Shown one piece after another: positions 55,831-64,000 of a DNA stretch of 64,000 bases. The position numbers were made by a program, and so were the translations under genes. Position 1 is the first letter of the stretch. Each line of letters starts with the position of its first letter. The notes beneath the pieces were generated by a model. That model worked only from the letters and a program-made list of their open reading frames with translations, searched no databases and had not been told where the DNA came from. Source of the stretch: Ornithodoros turicata (lineage: Eukaryota > Arthropoda > Arachnida > Ixodida > Argasidae); NCBI RefSeq assembly GCF_037126465.1, contig NC_088206.1, positions 53,114,841 to 53,178,840 on the forward strand. Direction: 5' to 3'.

Positions 55831-56184
55831 ATGCATCGTAGCACCGTGCTAGCGGTGCTGTGGACCTGCCTAGTGGGTCAGGTCTGCTGCTCGGGTTACT
55901 TCGAGCTTCAGGTGTTGGGAATAGACAACCCGCGTGGCGAAGTGTCGGATGGTGCCTGCTGTGGTGGTGGCAGAGCGCTGCGTGCAATAGACGGCACGTG
56001 CTTGGCGCGCTGCAATACTTTCTTCAGGCTGTGCCTTAAGGAGTACCAGTCGCACATCAGCGCGGCTGGGACGTGCACCTTCGGCAACCTTAGTTCGCCC
56101 ATCATCGGTGGAAATTCCTTCTCTGTAAAAACTCATCCGGACAAGCAAGTGCTGTTGCAGTTGCCCTTCCACTTCCGATGGACG
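55831..56184 (+). CDS. Ser: Serrate/Jagged Notch ligand, first coding exon (signal peptide + MNNL)
   Basis: Partial gene: 118 codons, then GTGAGT at 56185. It encodes a membrane-bound DSL ligand that activates Notch on neighbouring cells. Residues 1-21 are a signal peptide (MHRSTVLAVLWTCLVGQVCC). The MNNL domain follows: SGYFELQVLGIDNPRG, the CC pair in GACCGG, CNTFFRLCLKEYQSHIS, GTCTFGNLSSPIIGGNSF and LPFHFRWT. CLKEYQ, the GxCxFG block and the IxGGxSF block favour Serrate/Jagged over Delta. The exon ends in phase 0 inside MNNL, close to the FRWT of insect Serrate. The remaining MNNL, DSL, EGF repeats, VWC-like region, TM and tail must lie beyond 64000, as no DSL or EGF coding is seen downstream. 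Start chosen because it opens the signal peptide. Confidence 0.93.
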
Positions 56185-57944
56185 GTGAGTCGATACCCAC
56201 TTCCATTTCAGAATACGAATCTTCAGCGTCTCGCAGATACTGATTTGTGTGTAGTGCTCGGCATTACATAAAGTGACGCTTTCCCGAACTTTGGGGCTAT
56301 GATTGAAAAAAGCGTGCAAAGATGATGACGATGTCGAAAGATGGTGACGATGACGACATCGTCAATAACTTTCGTAAAAGAGCCAACCGATCACGTACGT
56401 TACCATACCTACCAACTATGTACAGTTTTTCAGATTTTCCGGGATTTCACAAATCCCGGCGGTCAAAAGTTGACAGGACCGAATACTCAAAAAGAATATA
56501 ATGATACTAGTCAGTCATAACATTACGCTGTATAGCCGTGCAAGTATTTCAGAAACACGTTGGTATGCATTCCCCCACGCGTTCTTGAACATTCGCTCTC
56601 GTAACTTTCCAGTGCATACCATCGCAAAAGAAAAAAAAAATATAGAAAAAACAGATATAGCACTCTTGCATGTAATTCACCGACGTTGCAGCATAAGTGT
56701 GTAGGTATCAACTTGATTCTTCTCCAATGGCGGCAGTCTCAAACACTTGAGGAGCGCAGCTGCTGCCACCTATTCCTCTCGCGCGAAGCATTCCGGTCGC
56801 CGTCTTATACAGTTGACCTCTTCAAGTAATTGCACCCATACAGGTGGATCCGCTCACCTGCAATGTAACACTTTAACACTCGTCCTTCCTGTCTTTAAAA
56901 ATTCTACACGGTCAATCACTTCATTATCTGAGACCTGAGGCAGTTGAACACAGCGCACATTGCAAGGTTGATTGCGTACAAACTCAGTATGTCGAAACGC
57001 ATCTGAATGCTTCACGTGGATAATATTTGCTGTATACATATATCACAGATTTAGAACATGAGAAGGCAGACTACTCGTCATGTGATATTTCCTCCCGCCA
57101 ACTCACATAAAGCTCGAGCACTTGCATTTTCGCCTTCATTGCTTCAGTGCTTCCAGGACCGCCGTGTCCTGAACATTTGCGGGGCACGTTAAAGAAACTC
57201 CAGAGTTAACGAAATTATCTGCCATCTATCCTGCGGAACGTGCAGCCATGTAACCACACAAATATAGACTGGCTCACCTTCTTAGGTATAAATATACTCT
57301 AACCCAGCACTGCAAGGAACCCTAACGCAGGGTGTGCAGATCTATACTTCCCTCAGTAGGACAACGAAGGAAAAAAATCGAGACAGTAAACTCGCTGAGT
57401 ACATGATCCATCCGGGATTCCGTCAGTCGATTGAGCGTTTGAAACCAGCAAAGCAGCCGAAGGGTCAAAGATTTCGTCAATCGCATGTAACGATGCCATC
57501 TTTTCTTGCATAACAGTAGAGCTTTTTTTTTCCTAATCTTCTCTGTTTTTTTTTTTTTTTTTTTTTTGCATCTGCAACCTCTCCGGATTTTGGAACGATA
57601 CGTGGAGGCGACACTTAATGGTCACTTTGGAGCGTAGGCAGTCTCTAATGGAGACCTGCGGACGTCACGTGCACACCATCATTTTTCAAAAGTAATATCG
57701 GAAAGCCCGTGTCATCCTTTCGCTGTATAGATGACCGCATGTAGGTACCGCTCGTGAGCAAAAAAAAAAAGACTATAATAATAACATAGTTACTATGTTA
57801 CGTGCTAAGAAAAACGACCACGCGGAATAAAATTTAGAAAATGTGAGCATTGAAATCGTCCATGAGTTCCGCTCGTGAGGTTGAGCGAAATGAACGCAGC
57901 TCGAAAGGGCATCGTAGGGGCTGGTTTGTTGTGGCTTTCTTTGG

Positions 57945-58035
57945 CCGATATATCGCCGTTCTTTTGCCGAGCAATATGCCATCCGATATATGACCGCTCT
58001 TTTGCCGAGCGATATGCTTGCCGATATATGGCAGC
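57945..58035. repeat. Short ~38-bp tandem repeat
   Basis: CCGATATATCGCCGTTCTTT, TGCCGAGCAATATGC and GATATATGACCGCTCTTTTG, CCGAGCGATATGC recur in about 2.5 units, starting near 57949, 57988 and 58023. Confidence 0.7.
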
Positions 58036-58068
58036 TCTTGGGGACCGTGCTTTCTGGCAGACTCCCAG

Positions 58069-58326
58069 TATTCTTGAAACGGATGGTGGTGGTTGTGGTG
58101 ATGTTGAAAGGGCTTGCCGTTGTCGGCCTCACGTATGTGGGGAACGTCACGACTGACGCCCTGGGGAAATGTGCGTCCTGGGCCGACTTCTAGGGGAACT
58201 GTGCCGACATATGTCTGAAAGCGTCTGAGGAAAACCCAGGAAAAACCCCAGACAGCACAGCCGGCACCGGGATTCGAACCCGGGTACCTCCCAGTCTCGA
58301 CGTGACATGGCTATTCTTGAAACGGA
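58069..58326 (-). mobile_element. tRNA-derived SINE, near full length, 15-bp target duplication
   Basis: TATTCTTGAAACGGA occurs at 58069-58083 and 58312-58326. The 228-bp body reads on the minus strand: tRNA-related head GACTGGGAGGTACCCGGG with B box GGTTCGAATCC (58270-58280), CCTGGGTTTTCCTCAGACGC, GTCGGCCCAGGACGCAC, CGACAACGGCAAGCCC, then the ACC-rich tail. Only the 3' half of the tRNA is present; no A box was identified. tRNA-derived SINEs of this size are known from hard ticks (Ruka in Rhipicephalus); relation to that family is untested. Confidence 0.92.
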
Positions 58327-58553
58327 GCTTGACAGCGTGACATGTTCCTGGCCAACGATCACCGCGATTGACATCGTTGTGATTTGTTGAACACGAACGG
58401 GAAGCGTACGCCTTTTTGTGACAATTATGCGGCTGCGTTAATTGTCACAAAAAATAGTGCGCCCAGCTCTCTCCACGAATCAGGAGTCATAACAGTGTCA
58501 TTAGGTGCAAAAGTTGGCCTTGAGCGTCGTCTTATAGTGCCATTCAGAGTGCA
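58327..58553. mobile_element. Degraded palindromic MITE (A/B type)
   Basis: ATTGACATCGTTGTGATTTG, GGGAAGCGTACGCCTTTTTG, TGACAATTATGCGGCTGCG, TTAATTGTCACAAAAAATAG and GTGTCATTAGGTGCAAAAG. It follows the SINE duplication directly, so the SINE probably entered the MITE's left end. Confidence 0.65.
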
Positions 58554-59371
58554 GCATGCTTCACACTTTCGTAACCCTTCTTGCACACTAAAATAAATGG
58601 AACATACACCAGAATAAATGGCTTTTGCACTTCCCATAACTCAGCCGCATGTAAGCGACATTCGATATCCGAAATCTCCCCCCTCTTTGACTTCGTGTTG
58701 CCATCATGCTTTTATTGGTGTAGGCAAGGTGTGTCTTGTGGACCTGCGCTTCGGGGGTTTAGTTCCTCTTTTGCGGGAACACAGGTGCTTGCCTTTAAAC
58801 AATAAACAAACAAACTATTCGTTCAGTCTAACTCGCCGTGTACATTGTCCAAAAGTTCCCTTCCCTTCTTTTCTTTTTTTTTTCTTGTTCTTTTTCGTTT
58901 TTACGCCATTTACACTACGGAGAGCAATACACCCAGGACGATCTAAATCTGACATGACCAATCCAGCTGATATATTCCTTGCACAGAAATGGCTGGTGCA
59001 TGCACCGTCATGTCCACGGCCACGCGGTGATATTCAGAAGGAGCAAGAGGCTATAGTAGCTACATTGATGACGGGGGCTGCTGCTGCTGCTGGAATATAC
59101 TTGCCTCCGAGGAGGTATTCGGAGGAGGGCACGACACCCAAACTGGTTTCCTGCCACGCCAGCCATACCGACCGGCTGGACCCACGGACGGACGCAGACA
59201 TGGACGGCAGCGGGGACGCGCAGATAGGGGATCAATATCGCCCGTACATATTGGCGTATATAGAGTATACGTACAAATGAAGGTGGGCAGGCAGCGTGTC
59301 GACGAGTGGCAGACAGATCGCTCGGTAAACACACATCGAGAAGGCGCTCATGATGGTTATTCAGCAGGGCA

Positions 59372-59618
59372 CACTCTTAAAAATGATCGCCACCGCATAG
59401 AACGCTCCTAGCCAACCATCTTCTCAAATGATATCGTTTTCTGCACTGATTTGTTGAAAACGGGAGGCGTACGCCTTTTTGTGACAATTACGAACAGCAT
59501 AAGTGTCACAAAAAAGCGTACGCCTCTCGTTTTCAACAAATCAGGGCAGATAACGATATCATTCAAGATTATGGTTGGCTACGAGCGTGCTGTGCGGTGG
59601 AGTTCGTTTTGAAGAGTG
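59372..59618. mobile_element. Palindromic MITE, family B (copy B8)
   Basis: 247 bp, CACTCTTAAAAATGATCGCC to TTCGTTTTGAAGAGTG, flanked by CA on both sides. Arms intact with AACGGGAGGCGTACGCC and TTTTTGTGACAATTACG plus complements. Confidence 0.88.
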
Positions 59619-60147
59619 CAGGGAAGTCGACAAGAGCTGCGGACGATACCGTGAAAGTTTTACAAAGAAACGAGAGTAAAGACATCGGTGTTTTAAATTC
59701 ACGACCGCGGTCATTCAAGTGGAACTGGGTTCTATGTCCGCGCAGCGTAGTAGAATGCAGCTCTGAGCATTAGTGTACAGGAGAATGTGACGTAAACGGT
59801 GGCTCTTACATTCATCCGAAGCGCAGGATTTACACGGCTGTTATCGAGCCGAGGTAATCACTTCGAATGCGATTCCGTTCACGCATTGCAGTCACGACCC
59901 GACCAGCTTGATTCTTGCACTGCTCCTGGGCAAACGTTATCGGAAAACTGACTACGCTTAAATCGTCATGCACGAACTCATTTTGAGGCTTTCATGCCCG
60001 ATAACGACCTTCTGAGTAAATGCAGTTAAAAACTTATCGGTCGCTCTTTTTTTTTTTTCTTCTTCTCAATGCATATATCGGAGCAAAAACAACAATAAAT
60101 AAATACATGTTACGATATTAGAAGGTAACGCGAGCAAGAGTAATACC

Positions 60148-60479
60148 CTAGCCACACGGCAATTAAAAACAATACTTAAGCAAACACTTAACAAAAACAA
60201 ACACTTAAAAACAACAACAATAATGCATTAAACGGAATGGCATTTACTTCACCGCCTAACCAACCATCACCTCGAATGACATCGTTCTCTCCCCTGATAT
60301 GATGAAAACAGGAGGCGTACCCCTTTTCTGTGATAGTTATGCAGAACATGATTGCAACAAAAATGGCGTACGCCTCCGCAAATCTTGGGAGAGAGCGATG
60401 TCATTCGAGATGATGGTTGGTTAGGAGGTGAAGTAAATGTCATTCCGTTTAATGCATTATGTTTGCTGTGTGGCTAGAG
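60148..60479. mobile_element. Family B palindrome core with different outer TIRs
   Basis: The inner part is family B (CTTCACCGCCTAACCAACCA, CATCGTTCTCTCCCCTGATA, AGGCGTACGCC). The outer arms are unlike other copies: CTAGCCACACGGCAA and ATAATGCATTAAACGGAATG / CATTCCGTTTAATGCATTAT, CTGTGTGGCTAG. The CACTCTTAAAAATGA terminus is absent. Either a B core sits between the arms of another palindrome, or the TIR has been exchanged. Confidence 0.7.
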
Positions 60480-62747
60480 TAGAAGATTTTAATGCACATA
60501 ATTTTTGTGTTTGTTTGTTTTTCGTCTTTTTTGTGTAAATGTTTTGTCCTATATGTAGCACACATCTTTTGGGGGTATATGTTTCACACAATACAGAAGG
60601 GAGTTACTGGCACATTCCGTTCTGCACAAATTACTGTTTCTGTGTTACAAATTACTGTTTCTGCTTTGCTACACATTCTACACGAAACACCATTTTACGG
60701 TGCGCATTCTGTTTAAAACACTGTTTTAGACTGGTACGAGTCTCTCATAACACCTTTTCCAGCACTGTCATTACACCCTACACCATTACATCACAAACTG
60801 TCTTTTCGGGATTGATAGACAGATTTATTATTGTTTATATCGACTGTAGTGTGGACGGACACTCAGTGGTAAACGTAGCAGAAGAATGACGCTTAAACAG
60901 TCATCCGTACAGCACGGAATTCGTTAGCGTTATGAGCAGAATGCGAGTCCGTTTATAACGATCAGACGCAGCCGAACTTTCGTTCAGAACAAACTCTGCA
61001 GCATGGTTGTTGGGCTTCAAGACGAATACAGGTGGGAAGAACTATGGTTGTAAGTAGCGTCCTGTCCTGTGCTCTTCCCTCCGTCTTGTGTCCTGTTCCC
61101 GCTTGCGCTTACTCCTCTCGAAGAACAAACTCTCTTTGTCCTTGACAATATACGCGACGAACTGAGAAGCGTATACATCGAGAACTGTCGTTAGTGTCAC
61201 ACGAAGCTACACTCCCTACCTCCCGGTCAGCCATACCTCCCCTCCGTCACCAACACCAGTAACGACATTCCACAGTAGATCGTGCTCCAAGTACCAATGT
61301 CCCATTTCGCCCTTGTGGTGTTCCACACCGCACAAAAAGCGTGCCTATCTATTCCATTGCCTGTCACGGCTCCGCTACTCTAATGACATCCCAATGACCA
61401 TTGATAAGGGCATCAGATAAGGAGCCGCTTCAGTCACCGCAAGATGCACGCAATGTTCGCGGAAAATGATAATAAAGTGGAAGAATTAAGTGACAGCGAA
61501 TAAGAAAACAAACATCGACAGAACAGTTCGAGACGAGAACAAGTGCCGCGACTCGGAAGAGGGTGAGGGAGAGGTCTTATAAATGGAAGATGAGAGAGAG
61601 AAAGAGAGAGAGAGATACATAAAAAGGAGAGCTTCGCCGCGCGCAGGTGGTCACTCTGCGACAGTATTTATTTAATTTCTGGGCTACCGCCGTCTCACTC
61701 ACTGACCAAATTTATTAGGAATTCCAATCACGCACGTCCTGTTCCTCGCGAATGGAGAGAAGGAAAAATCTTGCGAGTAAAAGATATATGAGCGGATGCG
61801 AAAGGAAGAATAGATACTTCTCTCTCTTACCACTATAGGGGCTTTAGGACACGTGGTGCGCCGCGGGCCGGTCGCGTGTCGTTCATTGGCGCGACTTGTA
61901 GTGACGTCACGAGAAAACGAAAACGATAAAAGATGGCAATGCAAATTAAAGATATACGAAGCACGGACGCAGCTCAGTGCATGTTCCCAGAAAGATTCCG
62001 TAATTGCTTTTTTTCTTCTCTCTTTTCTTCCTTTTTTTTTTTTTTTCGCAAGCTGGATTAAAGCCAGGTGGGTACTAGAAAAAAAAAGGGTACTCGCGTA
62101 AGCTTTGACTGTCGAATTTCATCCGAAAGTCCTTGCAGCGTATTAGGAATTCTTGATTGGACTTTACGGAGCCGGTAGCGAATAATGTAGTTGCGATAAA
62201 AGTACTAATAAATAAATAAATTGCAAATAAACTTGTAAACACCTACTGCAAAAATTAAAAAGGAAATTTTTATTCCAGAAAGCGCGAATTTACTTTGATA
62301 ATAAATTACATAGAAAATGAGACAAAGAAGCAGACGACTACAGCGCAAGCGACACGCGCAAGCGAAATAAGGACATGATGGCGACGTGTGCCACCCAGAT
62401 TCGCAGTTTTTTTTTTTTTTCTTTTTTTTTCTGCTAATGACGGGTAAATTACACGGCGTTCGAGTTCATCCGATGCCTTCTTGATACAGAAAAATCGACA
62501 TATATATTTTGTTTGTATTGTAAAGCGGTGTAGGCTAGGAGAATTGGAAACTAAACGGATTGCTTGAGACTGGAAGCATAAACAGATGTTTTCATCAAAG
62601 CTGATTAGACGTAATGAAACGTTGAATTGACTGTTTGCGAAAAATGAACTTTCGGGAAACATCACTTGACCAATACTTGCGGGGTCAAAAGAGGCCCTGT
62701 TCAAATAAGTGTTGTGATATCAATAACCTAAACCCAGTGGAAAAGTA

Positions 62748-62830
62748 TACACTCTAAAAACAGAGGGGACGATGCCGCCATTTGCCTCGCTTGTGTGGGC
62801 AGCGTCACGGACATTATATAGCCGATATGA
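62748..62830 (-). mobile_element. SINE fragment joined to a MITE A terminus
   Basis: CACTCTAAAAACAGA (family A terminus) is followed by GCCATTTGCCTCGCTTGTGT, GGGCAGCGTCACGG, a diverged SINE 3' portion on the minus strand. Very short remnant. Confidence 0.5.
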
Positions 62831-63599
62831 GATGGGATGAGAAGGTGGAATGAAGATTGAATAATGATGAGTAGATGGGTTGGTATTAATCAGAAGTCCT
62901 TTATGCAACGATGTAGGGGCCAGTAAACGCTGAGTCATAGTCCAACCAACCATAGTCAGAGAACTAACGCCACTTTAGCAAAGAAAGCCTGCTGAACGCC
63001 TCTAATTCCTTCGCACGCAGACGTATGTCAGCCAATCGCCGCGGACTATTTCAAACACTGGCTTTCTGTGGCTATACAAGTGACTGCCAATGCTGCTCAT
63101 GGCGGCTCGTCTCCGTAGCTACGGCTGCCGAAAACACAGTCATGATTGGCGGACTCTGTTACGTCACGTAATTTAAGCGATCAAGGCTTTGTTTCTATAT
63201 ACGTGGAATTGTCCGAACCCGACGTTATTCCGAGTGATATCGTGTATATTTCCTCGTTTGTTGTAAATAAATCAGCTGTTCACTGTGGTACGCTTTTCTG
63301 TGGTAATTTGGATGTGCGTTAGCAGACCATTTCCGAGTTCGTCTTTGCGCATACGCAGCCGCCTGCCATGTTCATTGGCGGAAATCATCGGGTTCACAAT
63401 TACGGGCACGCTTTAGGCTGAATCTTGACGACGTTTCACACTCGCGATGCAGGAGACGCATTTTGACTCTTTCTGCATGTCTTCTTTCGTTACTTTGCCA
63501 TGAAGATCCAGTCGGTATGAGCGTCGCCATGGTTACTGAGGGGCAAACACGACATTCGGCATTCCGCTGCCAGGGGCGACACTTATGTAGAAACGGTAC

Positions 63600-63700
63600 A
63601 TTTGCCACAAAAAGGCATAAGTCTCGCTATCTCCTCAAAATGAAAATGCGTCATGCTTGGCCCCTGGTATGCGGTGAAGTCCTGCATTTCTAGAGTGTAA
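63600..63700. mobile_element. Right half of a decayed family A MITE
   Basis: TTTGCCACAAAAAGGCATAA, ATCTCCTCAAAATGAAAATG, GTATGCGGTGAAGTCCTGCA and TTTCTAGAGTGTA match the right arm and terminus. The left arm is not recognisable with confidence. Confidence 0.6.
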
Positions 63701-63778
63701 TACGGGGACAACCCGACAAAAAGGGCTTACGAGGAACACGGCCTCTTTTGGTTTCTTCCCCCCACCCCATTCTACGCC

Positions 63779-63916
63779 GAGACTGGGAGGTGACCTGGGT
63801 TCCAATCGTTGCGCAAGCTGTGCAGTCCGGGTGTTTTCCCTCGGTTGCCCTCAGACGCTGTCAGCACAGTTCCCTGTGAAGTCGGCCCATGACGCACGGT
63901 CCTCCACCCCCCGAGC
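63779..63916 (+). mobile_element. Diverged tRNA-derived SINE with head
   Basis: GACTGGGAGGTGACCTGGGT with TTCCAATC in place of the B box, then CTCAGACGCTGTCAGCAC, AGTTCCCTGTGAAGTCGGCC and CATGACGCAC. The 3' end is cut at a C run. It has the head that most copies lack. Confidence 0.7.
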
Positions 63917-64000
63917 AACATGCCGCCACACCGGCTGCAGATTGCTCGGAAATAGCACACCACCAGCACCACCCCCAGGCTACCCCAATACATCACTGCT

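Larger units (their letters stand above)
56185..64000 (+). other. Ser: Presumed first intron of the Serrate/Jagged gene (extends past the window)
   Basis: It begins with the consensus donor GTGAGT. No further ligand exon was found to the end of the window, so the intron is at least 7.8 kb. Contents: a short tandem repeat (57945-58035), SINEs at 58069, 62770 and 63779, MITEs at 58327, 59372, 60148 and 63600, a (GA)n run near 61590, T- and A-rich tracts (57546-57568, 62028-62048, 62408-62430). Open frames in it are short and unsupported. Confidence 0.6.

Noticed and set aside
55870..56319. 149-codon frame antisense to the Serrate/Jagged exon
   Set aside because: Shadow of the real exon on the plus strand, which has clear MNNL motifs. 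The antisense peptide has no known domain.
58262..58312. tRNA gene suggested by GGTTCGAATCC with paired CCGGG/CCCGG
   Set aside because: No acceptor stem, D arm or anticodon arm can be folded. The copy has SINE flanks and a 15-bp target duplication.

Overview
The window is eukaryotic, repeat-rich nuclear DNA. The gene content (a chemosensory ionotropic receptor of the expanded arthropod type and a Serrate/Jagged Notch ligand), together with dense tRNA-derived SINEs, I/Jockey-like LINEs, Ty3/gypsy elements and hundreds of bases of fold-back MITEs, suggests an arthropod. A chelicerate, and most likely a hard tick (Ixodida), fits best. That assignment is inferred from protein and repeat style, not from a species marker.

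Only two convincing host genes are seen. On the minus strand at 507-4855 lies a two-exon ionotropic receptor (about 610 aa). The first exon carries the signal peptide, ligand-binding region, M1, pore and M2. The second carries the end of S2, M3 and the tail. A phase-consistent GT-AG intron with a branch-point-like TACTAAG joins them. On the plus strand at 55831-56184 lies the first coding exon of a Serrate/Jagged ligand (signal peptide plus most of the MNNL domain). It ends at a good GT donor, and the rest of the gene lies beyond the right edge. A few membrane-protein-like open frames at 42.5-44.0 kb (minus) are unassigned.

Layout by region: 0.5-5 kb receptor gene with repeats in its intron. 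6.4-10 kb LINE 3' ends. 10.8-12.3 kb MITE, SINE and a hAT-like element. 12.3-16.6 kb a young, nearly intact Ty3/gypsy element with identical 145-bp LTRs, 5-bp target duplication and one frameshift. 16.9-17.2 kb a near-perfect palindromic MITE. 19.5-23.9 kb two decayed LINEs. 24.1-24.8 kb a 339-bp tandem duplication. 26.6-27.9 kb a ~130-bp satellite abutting a 197-bp satellite (27.9-32.4 kb), the latter interrupted by a 1-kb TA-flanked MITE. 33-35 kb a LINE tail and nested palindromic MITEs. 36.7-38.3 kb a hAT and a Harbinger-like MITE. 38.5-40.9 kb a degraded Ty3/gypsy. 41.0-42.2 and 44.6-48.3 kb long-TIR elements, the second carrying a deleted Ty3/gypsy retroelement inside one arm. 50.3-51.8 kb a MITE/SINE/LINE nest. 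53.8-54.4 kb more nesting. 55-56.2 kb the Serrate/Jagged 5' end. 56-64 kb presumptive first intron with scattered MITEs and SINEs.

The mobile elements record a layered history: SINEs and truncated LINEs (with 11-15 bp target duplications) sit in palindromic MITEs, which sit in other MITEs, long-TIR elements and satellite. No CRISPR, operon, rRNA or functional tRNA gene was seen. No undescribed biochemical system is evident. The most unusual signals are the palindromic MITE families (each arm with an internal 10-bp palindrome) and a satellite whose monomer carries a tRNA T-arm-like hairpin.
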